A stretch of 64,000 bases of DNA from CAWJPW01 sp963844845 (GTDB lineage: Bacteria > Acidobacteriota > Thermoanaerobaculia > Thermoanaerobaculales > Sulfomarinibacteraceae). Below the pieces are notes generated by a model. That model searched no databases and was not told where the DNA came from. It saw only the letters and a list, made by a program, of their open reading frames with translations. Below are positions 34,882 to 44,357 of this stretch, piece after piece. The translations under genes were made by a program, and so were the position numbers. Location of the stretch: the NCBI GenBank assembly GCA_963844845.1, contig CAWJPW010000003.1, positions 620,001 to 684,000 of the forward strand. Direction: 5' to 3'. Within the stretch, counting starts at the first letter, position 1. Each line of letters begins with the position of its first letter.

Positions 34882-36413
34882 TCCACGGCGACCTCCTGGG
34901 CGAGCGGGCGCGGCTCTCCCCGGAGGTGACCGCCCTGGTGGAGGTGGCGAGCGACCGCCGCTTCACGTACCGCGAGCTGGACCGCCGGGCGGCGGGCTGC
35001 GCCCGGGTGTGGCTGGAGGCGCTCGGCCTCGGCCACGGCGACCGCGTGGGAGTGCTGGCCGGCAACCGGGTGGAGCTGCTCGACGCGTTCTTTGCGGCGG
35101 GGAAGTCAGGGGTCATCGTGGTGCCGCTCTCCACCCGAGCCACGGTGCGCGAGCTGGAGACCATCGCCACGGACTGCGGCCTGGCCGCGCTCATGTACGA
35201 CGCCGAGCACGCGGAGACAGCGGCGGCGCTGCGCGGGCGGGTGGCGATCCCCCATGGCGTCGCCCTGGATGAGCCGGTTGCTGGTGACCAATCGTACGGT
35301 GGGCTCGTCGCCCGGCTGGCGGCGCGCCCGTGGCGGCGTGTGCGTTGTGCGCCCGAGGACGTCTACTGCCTGCTCTACACGTCGGGCACCACCGGCCGCG
35401 CCAAGGGGGTGATGATCCCCCACCGGATGGTGGCGTGGAACGGCTACAACACGGTGGCATGCTGGCAGCTCGAAGCCTCCGACGTGAGCCCTGTGTTCAC
35501 GCCGCTCTACCATGCCGGCGGGCTCGGTGCGTTCCTGGTGCCGATCTTCACAGTCGGCGGCACGGTCATCCTCCACCAACGCTTCGATCCGGCTGAGGTG
35601 CTGGCCACCATCGCCGCCGAGCGCTGCACGGTGGTGCTCGGCGTCCCCACCATCTTCACCATGTTGATTCAGGCTCCGGAGTTCGCACGCACCGACCTCG
35701 CCAGCGTGCGCTGGTTCATCTCCGGTGGCGCCCCGCTGCCGCGTACCCTGGTCGATGCCTTCGCAGCCCGCGGGGTCGTGCTGCGTCAGGGCTACGGGCT
35801 CACCGAGGTGGGGGTGAACTGCTTCGCCATGTCCGACGAGGAGGCGTGGGCCAAGGTGGGCTCGGTCGGCCGCCCCCTCATGTTCACCGAGGCGCGGGCC
35901 GCAGGCGCTGACGGCGACGAGGTCGCCACCGGCGACGTGGGCGAGCTGCAGTTCCGCGGCCCGCACGTCAGCCTCGGCTACTGGAATGCCCCCGATGCCA
36001 CAGCGGCGGTGCTGGACGCCGACGGCTGGTTCCACACCGGCGACCTGGCGCGCTTCGACGGCGACGGGTTCTGCTACATCGTCGGCCGCGCCAAGGACCT
36101 CATCATCTCGGGCGGCGTCAACATCTACCCGGCCGAGGTCGAGCACGCCCTGCTCGAGCACCCGGGGGTGGTTGACGCCGCCGTGGTGGGGGTTCCCCAC
36201 ACCACCTGGGGAGAGGTCGGCGTCGCCTTCGTGGTGGTGGTCCCGGGTGAGGCTCCGACCCCCGCCGAGCTCGCCGCCCACCTCGGCGAGCGCATCTCCA
36301 AGCTCAAGATTCCGAAGGACTTCATTCTTCTCGACGAGCTCCCGAGGACGCCCTACGGGAAGGTCCTCAAAAGCGAGCTGGCGGATCGCTACCGCCCCAA
36401 GGAGGCCCAGTGA
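34878..36413 (+). CDS. AMP-forming acyl-CoA synthetase/ligase
   Basis: 511 residues from ATG 34878 (AGGAGCC upstream). Adenylation motifs: A3/P-loop YTSGTTGRAKGV (~166-177), A5 GYGLTEVGVN, A7 WFHTGDLARFDGDG, A8 GRAKDLIISGGVNIYPAEVE and A10 Lys in PRTPYGKVLK. It is class I ANL superfamily and likely activates a fatty or related acid to its CoA thioester. The enzyme sits between a hydrolase and a thiolase with overlapping codons on both sides (ATGA and GTGA), a tight operon. Confidence 0.92.
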   Translation: MIHGDLLGERARLSPEVTALVEVASDRRFTYRELDRRAAGCARVWLEALGLGHGDRVGVLAGNRVELLDAFFAAGKSGVIVVPLSTRATVRELETIATDCGLAALMYDAEHAETAAALRGRVAIPHGVALDEPVAGDQSYGGLVARLAARPWRRVRCAPEDVYCLLYTSGTTGRAKGVMIPHRMVAWNGYNTVACWQLEASDVSPVFTPLYHAGGLGAFLVPIFTVGGTVILHQRFDPAEVLATIAAERCTVVLGVPTIFTMLIQAPEFARTDLASVRWFISGGAPLPRTLVDAFAARGVVLRQGYGLTEVGVNCFAMSDEEAWAKVGSVGRPLMFTEARAAGADGDEVATGDVGELQFRGPHVSLGYWNAPDATAAVLDADGWFHTGDLARFDGDGFCYIVGRAKDLIISGGVNIYPAEVEHALLEHPGVVDAAVVGVPHTTWGEVGVAFVVVVPGEAPTPAELAAHLGERISKLKIPKDFILLDELPRTPYGKVLKSELADRYRPKEAQ

Positions 36414-37615
36414 AGACGATATACATCGCGGCATACAACCAGTCCAGGTTCGGCAAGCTCGGCGACGTGTCGGTGCCGGACATCATCCGGCGGGCGGTCG
36501 AGGAGACCTGCGCCGAGATCGGCGCTCCTCCGGTGGCGGTGGACGTCGCCTCCATCGGCGCCACCTGCAACATCTCGCTCAACAAGCAGGGTCTGCTGTC
36601 AGGCCTGGTGGCCTCGGTGCCGGGGCTCGAGGCCAAGCCGGTGGAGTGTGTGGAGAATGCCTGCGCGTCGGGTGGGCAGGCGGTGCTGTCGGTGGTGCTC
36701 AAGCTCCAGGCCGGGCTCGGCGAGGTGGGCCTGGCCCTGGGCTACGAGAAGATGCGCGACGCCAACGGCAAGATGGACGGCAAGCTCGTCGGCGAGGCCC
36801 TCGGCTACTTCTCGCACCCCGACGAGCGCGCCGGCAAGGTCTTCGTCTTCCCCCACGTCTTCGCCGAGGTGATGGACGCCTACATGAAGGAGTGGGGTGT
36901 CTCCGAGGAGGACCTCGGGCGCATCGCGGTGGCCGAGTACGGCAACGCCAACTCCAACCCATTCGCGCAGATGCAGAAGGTGCAGGTGACCCTCGACGAC
37001 GTCATGCGCATCGAGGGCATCAACCGCTACATCGTCGACGGCCTCCCGCTGAAGACCTACGACTGCTCGCAGATCTCCGACGGCTACGCGGGCCTGATCC
37101 TCGCCACCGAGGAGGGCCTCGAGCGGCTGGGTGTCGCCAAGGCCGACTGCGTGGAGCTGGCGGGGTGGGCTCAGGCCACCGATCCGCTGCGCAAGGAGGG
37201 CCGTGACGTGCTCCGTCCCGCAGGCGCCAACCGCGCCATGCAGGCGGCCTATCGCATGGCCGGCATCGGGCCCGCCGACGTCGGCGTTGCCGAGGTGCAC
37301 GACTGCTTCAGCGTCATGGGCGCCATCGGCGTCGAGGTGCTGGGCAAGGCCGAGCCCGGCGCCGGGGCGCGCTACTGGAACGACGGCAAGGCGGCTGTGG
37401 ACGGCGAGTGTGCGGTGAACACCTCGGGCGGCCTCATCGCCAAGGGTCACCCGGTGGGAGCCACCGGCGTCGCCATGATCGGTTGGTGCACGTGGCAGCT
37501 GCTGGGCAAGGCGCCGGCGCCGCTGCAGGTGAAGGATGCCGGGGCGGCGGCGACCTTCAACATCGGCGGGCCGATCTGTGCGTCGGTGTGCACGGTGTTG
37601 AAGCGCGCCGAGTAG
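36410..37615 (+). CDS. Thiolase-family acyl-CoA acyltransferase (SCP-x/non-decarboxylating type)
   Basis: 401 residues from GTG 36410, overlapping the ligase stop (GTGA). The nucleophile lies in VENACASGGQAVLS (Cys ~84) and the C-terminal catalytic region in SGGLIAKGHPVGATGVAMIG. The second Cys region reads FNIGGPICASVC, and the HDCF motif (VAEVHDCFSVM) is typical of SCP-2/SCP-x-type thiolases rather than acetyl-CoA acetyltransferase. It may cleave or condense branched or bulky acyl-CoA thioesters. Ligase plus thiolase without an acyl-CoA dehydrogenase or hydratase means this is not a complete beta-oxidation set. Confidence 0.9.
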   Translation: MKTIYIAAYNQSRFGKLGDVSVPDIIRRAVEETCAEIGAPPVAVDVASIGATCNISLNKQGLLSGLVASVPGLEAKPVECVENACASGGQAVLSVVLKLQAGLGEVGLALGYEKMRDANGKMDGKLVGEALGYFSHPDERAGKVFVFPHVFAEVMDAYMKEWGVSEEDLGRIAVAEYGNANSNPFAQMQKVQVTLDDVMRIEGINRYIVDGLPLKTYDCSQISDGYAGLILATEEGLERLGVAKADCVELAGWAQATDPLRKEGRDVLRPAGANRAMQAAYRMAGIGPADVGVAEVHDCFSVMGAIGVEVLGKAEPGAGARYWNDGKAAVDGECAVNTSGGLIAKGHPVGATGVAMIGWCTWQLLGKAPAPLQVKDAGAAATFNIGGPICASVCTVLKRAE

Positions 37616-37749
37616 GCGGCGGGAGTGAAGAGCGAAGAGTGAGGCGTGAAGAGTCGAGGGTGGGGGTTCCACCCGTTGGCACCGAGCGACTGCTGTGTTG
37701 CGGTCGGAGGTTTGGACGGCCCGTCCGACCGTGAGCGTGGTGAGGAGGG
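37616..37749. repeat. Spacer with single heptad arm
   Basis: GTGAAGAGCGAAGAGTGAGG (37625-37644) is one heptad arm without an obvious inverted partner. The rest contains a small hairpin (GGTCGGA ... TCCGACC) before the ribosome-binding site of the next hydrolase. Confidence 0.4.
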
Positions 37750-38616
37750 ATGATGGCTGCGGAGATCGAGCCGGCGCGGAGCGGTTTCGTCGAGGTCGAC
37801 GGCTTCCGGATCTGGTGGGAGTACCACGGCAGCGGTGAGCGCGAGGCCGTGTGCCTGCTCAACGGCCTCGCCATGCACACCAAGGCGTGGTACGGCTTCC
37901 TGCCATTGCTGCTCGACGAGTACGACGTAGTGCTCTACGACTACCCGGGCCAGGGGGAGTCCTCCAAGGATGACCGACCGTACCTCATGCCGGTGCTCGC
38001 CGACGCGCTCGCCGAGGTCCTCGACGCGGTGGGTCAGGCCAAGGTCCACCCCATGGGGATCTCCTACGGCGGCTTCATCGCCCTGGAGTTCGCGCGCCTC
38101 TATCCCGAGCGCCTGCATACCCTCATCCTCTCGGGGATCCTCGCCTCGCACGAGCGTCTCTTCGACATGTACCAGGAGATCTCCCTGCGTTTCTACCGCT
38201 CGACGAACGAGGTCTTCGAGCTTTACACCCATTACATGTACGAGAAGATCTTCGGCGAGCCGTTCGTGGCAAAGGTCCCGCCCGAGCAGCTCGAGGTCAT
38301 GCGGCAGCGCTTCTACGACCGCTTCGTCGACCAGCGCCACTGCCTCATCCGCCTCACCGAGGCGCAGGACCCGTTCTTCGCGGCCCTCGACGAGAACCGT
38401 GCGGGCTACCGGGCGGTGACGGCGCCGACCCTGATCGTCGCCGGTGAGCAGGACCGCGCCATTCCCCTGTGGCAGCAGCGCAAGCTGCTGGACCTCTTTC
38501 CAAACAGCCGCTTCGAGGTTGTGCCGGACTCCGGCCACGTGGTGTACATCGAGAAGCCCGAGGTCTTCTTTCCGCTCATCAAGCGCTTCGCCGCCGCCAA
38601 GAGCGTGGACTTCTGA
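37750..38616 (+). CDS. Alpha/beta hydrolase
   Basis: 288 residues; ATG 37750 or the adjacent ATG 37753 (GGAGGG upstream). There is no signal peptide. The fold shows a non-standard oxyanion segment LLNGLAMHTKAWYGFLPLLL, YDYPGQGESSKDD, nucleophile GISYGG at ~99-104, acid AGEQDRAIP and catalytic His DSGHVVYIE. The LNGLAM segment is shared with the next gene (LNGIAM), so the two are probably paralogues arising by tandem duplication. Cytoplasmic; probably acts on an ester, lactone or thioester intermediate of the cluster. Confidence 0.88.
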   Translation: MMAAEIEPARSGFVEVDGFRIWWEYHGSGEREAVCLLNGLAMHTKAWYGFLPLLLDEYDVVLYDYPGQGESSKDDRPYLMPVLADALAEVLDAVGQAKVHPMGISYGGFIALEFARLYPERLHTLILSGILASHERLFDMYQEISLRFYRSTNEVFELYTHYMYEKIFGEPFVAKVPPEQLEVMRQRFYDRFVDQRHCLIRLTEAQDPFFAALDENRAGYRAVTAPTLIVAGEQDRAIPLWQQRKLLDLFPNSRFEVVPDSGHVVYIEKPEVFFPLIKRFAAAKSVDF

Positions 38617-38619
38617 GCC

Positions 38620-39423
38620 GTGGCAGATCTCCTCTTCCACCAGGTTGAAGGCTCGGGCCCGCCCGTGCTCCTGCTCAACGGCATCGCCATGAGCGCGGCC
38701 GCATGGGAGCCGGTGGCGGCGGTGCTCCGTGAGCACCTCACGGTGGTGCGCTGCGACCTGCGTGGTCAGCTGCGTTCGCCGGGGCCGCCGCCACCGGATC
38801 TCGCCGGGCACGTGGGTGACGTAATCGCACTGCTCGACGCCCTCGGCCTCGACTCCGTCCACCTTCTCGCCACCTCCTTCGGGGGGGCGGTGGCGGTGCT
38901 GCTCGCCGCTCGCCACCCCGACCGGGTGCGATCGCTGGTCTCGGTGGCCTCGGCCGACGGGTTCACCGCGGGCATGGGGGGCGAGGTCGAGCGCTGGCGG
39001 CGGGCGGCGGAAGCGTCCCTGGAGGGGCCCGACCGCGCCGCGCTCACCCTCACCCTCGAGCCTGTTGTGTACTCGGCGGGATGGCTCACCGCCCACGCCG
39101 ACGAACGGGCGGCGGCGCGGGCGGCAGTGGCGGCGCTGCCCGGCCGCTGGTTCCGCGATCTCGTCACCCTGCTCGACACCGCCACCGGCCTCGAGCTCGG
39201 GCCGGCGACGTTGGCTGCCGTGCGCTGCCCGACACTCGTGGTGGCGGCGGGCGCCGATGGGTTCATCCCCCGCGAGCGCAGCCGGGCGCTGGCCGAGGCC
39301 ATTCCAGGCGCCCGCTTCGCGGTGATCGAGGGCGCCGGCCACGCGGTGGTGGTGGAGCGTCCGCAAGAGGTTGCGGTGCTCACGGTGAGGCAGGTGGAGG
39401 CGGCCGCCCGCATGCCGAGGTAG
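38620..39423 (+). CDS. Alpha/beta hydrolase (second tandem copy)
   Basis: 267 residues from GTG 38620, only three bases after the previous stop, so likely co-translated; no separate strong ribosome-binding site is seen. Motifs: LLNGIAMSAAAWEPVAAVL, nucleophile ATSFGG, acid AAGADGFIP, catalytic His GAGHAVVVE. It is shorter than its neighbour at the cap region. Its role probably complements 37750 in the same pathway, with different chain length or substrate. Confidence 0.85.
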   Translation: MADLLFHQVEGSGPPVLLLNGIAMSAAAWEPVAAVLREHLTVVRCDLRGQLRSPGPPPPDLAGHVGDVIALLDALGLDSVHLLATSFGGAVAVLLAARHPDRVRSLVSVASADGFTAGMGGEVERWRRAAEASLEGPDRAALTLTLEPVVYSAGWLTAHADERAAARAAVAALPGRWFRDLVTLLDTATGLELGPATLAAVRCPTLVVAAGADGFIPRERSRALAEAIPGARFAVIEGAGHAVVVERPQEVAVLTVRQVEAAARMPR

Positions 39424-39709
39424 AGGGAGGAAGGGAGACGGGAGAGGCTCCCCCGCCCACCCATCCGATGAGTGGTGAGGTGATGAAGTGATGAGGTGAG
39501 GAGGAGCCCCCGTCAACGCCGCGTTGGCCCCTGGGGCCGGCCCTGCCCCGGACGCGGCCCCGGCCCCGGCCCCAGTCCCGGCCTACGGCCCCGGCCGCGG
39601 CCCCTGCCCCGGTTCCGGTTCCTCGCTCCCGTCTTCATCCGGGAATGCCTCCTCGTGCCGGGTTGCTGCCGGGAGGGACGGGTCGGTGATCCCGCCCGGG
39701 GAGGTCGCG
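39424..39709. repeat. Repeat-rich spacer (heptad arm plus GGCCCC run)
   Basis: GGGAGGAAGGGAGACGGGAG then GGCTCCCCCGCCCACC (39425-39460) resembles the left arm at 32680. TGATGAAGTGATGAGGTGAG follows. A degenerate GGCCCC/GGACGC run occupies 39530-39615. The rest is non-coding up to the ribosome-binding site of the SDR. Confidence 0.55.
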
Positions 39710-40441
39710 ATGGGTGAGCTGGAAGGACGAGTTGCATTGGTGACCGGCGCGAGCCGGGGCATCGGGCGCGGCATCGCCGTGGCGCTGGCGGCCGCCGGGG
39801 CCGATGTAGCGGTCAACTACCGCACCCGTGAGGCGCAAGCTGTGGCGGTGTGCGAGGAGATTCGGAGTCACGGCAGGAGGGCGCTGGCGATTCAGGCCGA
39901 TGTCTCCGACGACGTCGAGGTGGCCCGTCTGATTGCGGCGGTGGAGGCCGCGCTGGGGCCGGTGGAGATCCTGGTGAACAACGCCGGGATCGCGAGGCCC
40001 GCTTCGGTGGGCAGCGTGAGTGCCGCCCAGTGGGACGAGACCATCCGCGTCAACCTGCGCTCGACCTTCCTGGTCAGTGAAGCGGTGCTGCCCGCCATGC
40101 GCAAGGCGGGCTGGGGCAGGATCATCACCATCTCGTCGGCGGCTGCCCGAACCGGCGGGAAGGTCGGTGTGGACTACACCGCTTCCAAGGCCGGCCAGCT
40201 GGGCCTCACCCGCCACTACGCCCTCTCCCTGGCGGGAGAAGGAATCACTGCCAACGCCATCGCGCCGGCGCTCATCGACACCGACATGGTGGCGCCCCTG
40301 CGCCATCTCGCTCAGGAGCTGCTGCCGGTGGGTCGCCTCGGCACCGTCGAGGAGGTCGCCCGGGTGGCGGTGATGCTGGCGGGAAACGCCTTCATCACCG
40401 GGCAGACGATCGACGTGAACGGCGGGCTGTGGGCGAGCTGA
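39710..40441 (+). CDS. SDR-family oxidoreductase (FabG-like)
   Basis: 243 residues; ATG 39710 follows GGGGAGGTCGCG. Cofactor motif TGASRGIGRG, NNAG, Ser in TISSAAARTG, YxxxK in DYTASKAG and the C-terminal TGQTIDVNGGLWAS are classical SDR. The basic residues after the glycine motif (NYRTREAQ) suggest NADP(H). It is separated from the hydrolases by a repeat-rich spacer, so it may have its own promoter. It is the last gene of the acyl cluster. Confidence 0.9.
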   Translation: MGELEGRVALVTGASRGIGRGIAVALAAAGADVAVNYRTREAQAVAVCEEIRSHGRRALAIQADVSDDVEVARLIAAVEAALGPVEILVNNAGIARPASVGSVSAAQWDETIRVNLRSTFLVSEAVLPAMRKAGWGRIITISSAAARTGGKVGVDYTASKAGQLGLTRHYALSLAGEGITANAIAPALIDTDMVAPLRHLAQELLPVGRLGTVEEVARVAVMLAGNAFITGQTIDVNGGLWAS

Positions 40442-40582
40442 CGCCCGCGGGAGACGAACGACGGGAGATGGGCGACGCGCCCCCGCCGCCCCCGGGGCTC
40501 TGCGGCAACTCCGCAGCACGGCGCCGCGAAGGCCGGAGCCGCCAGCCTTGTCGTCGGGTGGGAGCGGGAAGGCGTCTACCGC

Positions 40583-43339
40583 CTACCGGGAGGGTGGGCG
40601 GGGACCCGCCACCTCCGCGGCGATGTTGGCCGGCAGGAGGCCCGGGGTCAGCTCCGGGAGCAGGGCCGCTGCGGCGGCCGCGGCACGCTTCTCCTGCCCG
40701 GAGGCCGCCAGGGCACGAAGCTCCAGGGAGCGCGCGAGCTGGTGCAGCTGGTGGAAGCCGAAGTCGTCGCGGGCGAGGGGCTCGAGGGCGTTGGCGGTGG
40801 CCTGGAGGACGGTCAGGGCGTCGCCCGCTCGGCCGAGCGCGAGGAGGGACGCCCCCAGCGCGATGCGGGCCTCGTACCTGGCGTCGGGATTGCGCACGAT
40901 GGTCTCGCGCATGCGCTCGGGATCGTCGGCTGCAGTGCGACCCAGCCGCCAGCGGGCGAGGCAGGCGATGGCCTCGCCCGCCGGGGCATACGCCCAGGAG
41001 CGCATCCGCGTGTCGGGCTCGGCGAGCTCGTCCCACCACAGGTGTGTACGGGCCCAGACGGTGCTGGTCACCCCCTCGCGGCGCTCTCGGGGGGTGTACA
41101 CCGGGATCGCCGATAACCAACGCTGGAGCTTTGCCGGTGAGTGGTGCTTGATGGCGAGGCGGGTGAGCAGCACCGGCATGTCGAAGCGCGCCCGGGCGCT
41201 CCGGGACTCCGCCACCGCCGCTTCGAGCCGCGCCTCGGCCGCGGCCGTTCGGCCGCTGAGCGCTTCGAGGTTCGCGAGGCGGTAGATGAGGTCATCCCAG
41301 GGTGCATCGGCGACCGCAGCCCTCAGGCGCTCGATGGCGTCGGCCGGGTCGCCGGCGCGGGCGAGCGCTCGAGCCACCGCGAGGCCGAGCACCGCCCGGT
41401 AGGGACGCTCGTGCAGGAGCGCGCCGCCGCTGGCAGCAATCTCCCCTGCCGCGGCCCGGACCCCGGCGGGGGTCGTGATCCAGGAGGGGGTGTCCAGCCA
41501 ACCGAGCTGACTGAGCTGCTGGAGGAACCTGCGTCGCGCGTCGCGAAGGTCCCGACCGGCGTTCGGGCCCGGCGTCGGGTTGCCCCAGCGGTCGACGGCG
41601 CCGGTCATCTGGTCGAGGTGGAACGCGAAGCCTCCTTCGGCGGTGGGAGAAAGTTCCGGAGTGACGTTTCGCTGCAGCGGAACTGCGCTGGGATCGAGCA
41701 GGGTGTAGAACGACCAGCGGAGCCCACCGACGTCGAGGAACCGGTTTTCGGGTGACTGCAGCGTGAAGCTGCGGCTCGATGCGGGAGGGCGAGCGTTGGA
41801 AACCAGGATCTCTCCGACCACGGGCACCATGCCAAGACGGTTGGCGACCGCCAGAAACCGCAGGCGGGGCGGTTCTTCTCCGAGCGCCACGTCGAAGTCG
41901 TAGATCTGGCCGGAGTGATAGAGTATCTGGTCCCACGTTCCGGCCTTGGGCCGGTAGATGAGCAGCGCCGTGGGGTAGAAGTTGCGCTGGCGGGCCGCCA
42001 CGATCAGCTCGGTGGCGCCGTCGTGGTCGAGGTCGATCGCCTTGATCTGGGCCTCGATGCTCTTCGGGAAGTCGTCGTTCCAAACGGTGATCGTGTCGGC
42101 GACCTCGACCCTGAGGAGGAGATCGCCACGACGATCCACCACCAGGATCTCCGGAGACGGCACGTCTGCAACGCGGTCGGAGGGGAGCTTCCCCGTGCCG
42201 GTGACGACGGCGATCTCGTCCTCCCCGTTGCCGTCGAGGTCAGAGGACGTCTGCTGGTGAATCGGCAGCGGCAGCTCGTAGTGCCAGGTGATGCGCCCAT
42301 GGGCGTCGACGCCGCGAATCTCGCGCTCGAGGACCTCGGTGCGCACGGTGGGGCCGTGTGCGAGCGCGTGGTAGGCGAAGCCACCGGCGAGCGCGGCGAC
42401 GAGCAAGGCGGCTGCCGCTGCGAGGTGGCGACGGCGGGGCCGGAAGCGGGCGCGCTGGCGGCGCAGGGCCCCCTCCACCGCCGCAGCGGAGGGGCGCTCC
42501 CGGGGGTCGGGGTCGAGCATGCGGCGCAGCAGGCGCGCCAGCCACGACGGGCAGCCGCTCGAGCGGGTGAGTCGGCGTGGCGGTGGGCTTCTCCGGCGCA
42601 GCAACGCGGTCGCGACGGCGGTGTCGCCCTGCAGAGGGATCTTGCCGGTGAGGCACTCGAAGAGGGTGAGGCCCAGAGAGTAGACGTCGCTGGCCGCGCT
42701 CAGCTCGCCGCCCTCGGCCTGCTCGGGGGCCATGTAGGCGGGGGTCCCCACCACCATGGCCGTCTCGGTGAGGGTGGCCGCGTGCTCCAGCGGCCGGACC
42801 AGCCCCATGTCGCACAGCTTGGTGCAGCCGTCGTCCTGGAGCAGGATGTTGCCGGGCTTGACGTCGCGGTGGACGAGGCCGAGGCCGTGAAGGTGCGCCA
42901 GCGCGGCCGCCACCTGGCGGCCGATGCCCACGGCCTCGTCGACCGGTAGCGGTGCGCCGCTCTGGAGACGGCTGCGCAGGCTCTGGCCCTCCACCAGCTC
43001 CATGGCCAGGAAGACGACGCCGTCGTGCTCGTGGAGCTCGTAGACCGTCACCGCGTTGGGATGGGCGAGGCGGGCGGCGCGCACCTCGCGGCGCAGGCGC
43101 TCACGGGTGGTGGACGAGCTCAGCGAGGGGTGCACCAGCTTGACCGCCACCTTCTGACCGAGGCGGGTGTCGGTGGCGGCGAAGACGACGCCGCTGCCCC
43201 CGCTGCCGAGCTGGTGCAGGAGCAGAAAGCGACGCGCGAGCAGCTGCCCAGGCTGCGGGAAGGCGTCCCTCGTTGCGGCTGCCGCGGGGTGCTGCCCCGC
43301 CGGCGAGGTCCGGGTTTCGCTCGCGTTGTCGTCTCTCAT
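40583..43339 (-). CDS. Transmembrane Ser/Thr protein kinase with FG-GAP-like and TPR sensor region
   Basis: 918 residues. Kinase domain ~38-290: G-loop LGSGGSG (44-50), Lys67 in VAVK, HRDVKPGN (157-164), DMG in place of DFG (177-179) and APE in AYMAPEQ. One membrane helix at ~305-325. The extracytoplasmic part has Ca-binding-like repeats (DLDGNGEDE at 367-375; DLDHDGATE) of the FG-GAP/VCBS type, then a TPR-like helical region. It has no PASTA domains. It is a close paralogue of 61144-63909. The sensor part may bind a ligand and pass the signal to the cytoplasmic kinase. TACAAT at 43376-43371 could be its -10 element. Confidence 0.92.
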   Translation of the reverse strand: MRDDNASETRTSPAGQHPAAAATRDAFPQPGQLLARRFLLLHQLGSGGSGVVFAATDTRLGQKVAVKLVHPSLSSSTTRERLRREVRAARLAHPNAVTVYELHEHDGVVFLAMELVEGQSLRSRLQSGAPLPVDEAVGIGRQVAAALAHLHGLGLVHRDVKPGNILLQDDGCTKLCDMGLVRPLEHAATLTETAMVVGTPAYMAPEQAEGGELSAASDVYSLGLTLFECLTGKIPLQGDTAVATALLRRRSPPPRRLTRSSGCPSWLARLLRRMLDPDPRERPSAAAVEGALRRQRARFRPRRRHLAAAAALLVAALAGGFAYHALAHGPTVRTEVLEREIRGVDAHGRITWHYELPLPIHQQTSSDLDGNGEDEIAVVTGTGKLPSDRVADVPSPEILVVDRRGDLLLRVEVADTITVWNDDFPKSIEAQIKAIDLDHDGATELIVAARQRNFYPTALLIYRPKAGTWDQILYHSGQIYDFDVALGEEPPRLRFLAVANRLGMVPVVGEILVSNARPPASSRSFTLQSPENRFLDVGGLRWSFYTLLDPSAVPLQRNVTPELSPTAEGGFAFHLDQMTGAVDRWGNPTPGPNAGRDLRDARRRFLQQLSQLGWLDTPSWITTPAGVRAAAGEIAASGGALLHERPYRAVLGLAVARALARAGDPADAIERLRAAVADAPWDDLIYRLANLEALSGRTAAAEARLEAAVAESRSARARFDMPVLLTRLAIKHHSPAKLQRWLSAIPVYTPRERREGVTSTVWARTHLWWDELAEPDTRMRSWAYAPAGEAIACLARWRLGRTAADDPERMRETIVRNPDARYEARIALGASLLALGRAGDALTVLQATANALEPLARDDFGFHQLHQLARSLELRALAASGQEKRAAAAAAALLPELTPGLLPANIAAEVAGPRPPSR

Positions 43340-43434
43340 GAAGGCGTCAGAGCTGTCCCATCTGTACCCAATTGTACTCGAAGCAGTGGTGCGTGTGCCG
43401 ACGATGGGTGTGCGCCCGGGTGGCCTTCACTCTC

Positions 43435-43735
43435 GTGAGAACCGAGGAGTTGTCGCGCTGCGGTGACGTCGCTACTGGCTCGAGCAGGGACTAGAACGAC
43501 CACCCCATGGGTGCGGAATCGAAAAACCTCTGCTCGGGCGACGCCAGGATCCGCCGCCCGATCCTGGTCTGGAAACGGCTGGGCGTGACCTGCACCTCGC
43601 CCACGACCGGAAGCACCGCGAGGCGGTTGGCCGTGGCGACGAAGCGGAGCGTTGGGGAAACCGGCGAGGGCGCGGCGCCGTAGTCGAAGAGTTGACCGGA
43701 GTGGAAGAGCACCTGGTTCCATACGATGACCCCGG
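43435..43735 (-). pseudogene. Fragment of a third kinase paralogue (sensor region)
   Basis: The frame reads WNQVLFHSGQLFDYG, then LRFVATANRLAVLPVVGEV and PEQRFFDSAPMGWSF. It matches WDQILYHSGQIYDFD, LRFLAVANRLGMVPVVGEI and PENRFLDVGGLRWSF of the intact kinase at 40583. The codon for the Tyr after WSF is TAG here (43493-43491), and recognisable homology continues past it for about ten residues (SLLEP...SPQR). The kinase domain and everything upstream are missing, cut at ~43735. Confidence 0.8.
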
Positions 43736-43736
43736 G

Positions 43737-44020
43737 GCCAGGAGGCGATCACCGCGGTGACCGCCACCATCCGGGAGGTCCACGGCATCGCCAACGTGAT
43801 CGCCACGGCGGTGGAGGAGCAGACTGCCACCACCGGCGAGATCGGCCGGAGCCTCAACGAGGTGGCGGCCGGCAGCGCCGAGATCGCGCAGCACATCACC
43901 GGAGTCGCACAGGGGCTCAGAAACACGGCGGGGAGCGCCGCGGGAGCGCTCGAGGCCGCCACCGAGGTGGCTGGCACGAGCCGCGAGCTGCAATCCCTGG
44001 TGGCGCGCTTCAAGTACTGA
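43737..44020 (+). pseudogene. Fragment of a methyl-accepting chemotaxis protein
   Basis: The frame begins without a proper start at QEAITAVTATIREVHGIANV and runs through IATAVEEQTATTGEIGRSLN, EVAAGSAEIAQHITGVAQGL and LQSLVARFKY to the stop at 44020. This is the C-terminal signalling helix of an MCP. The hairpin tip, HAMP and sensor regions are absent. It abuts the kinase fragment on the opposite strand at ~43736, consistent with one deletion removing the 5' halves of two divergent genes. Confidence 0.75.
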
Positions 44021-44357
44021 TCCGCGGCCAGCCCGCGCCCTGCGCCCGGGACCGCGTAGAGGAACGGTGAGCCCCTCGGGCCTGCGCGTGCGCATCGGGA
44101 GTCGAGGCACTATCTTTTGTTGGTAATGATTCACAGTTGCTCTTCGAGGGATCGACCTCGCGTCTCAGCACAGCCGTTGGCGGTGACCACTGACGAAGGA
44201 GCCTCTGGTGCGTCGCGAGTCCACGGAGTCGCGCCGGGCCTCAGCTGGCCCTCGGCGTCCCGACGGAGTCGTGGCTGTGGAGACCGGCGGGAGCAGCTTC
44301 CGAGCTGCGATCCGTCGAGATGCTCGGCAAGGGCGACAGGCGAGAGGGGACTGAACA
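44021..44357 (+). promoter_or_regulatory. Spacer with upstream element shared by the two beta-helix genes
   Basis: CTTTTGTTGGTAATGATTCA with CAG (44114-44136) closely matches ACTTTGTTGCGAATGAATCA with CAG (45937-45959) upstream of the second beta-helix gene. This could be a shared promoter or operator, or simply duplicated sequence. No gene is supported in the rest of the spacer. Confidence 0.45.

Noticed and set aside
44117..44357. Plus-strand 129-aa frame beginning at 44117
   Set aside because: It runs out of frame into the beta-helix gene and has no homology or start signal.
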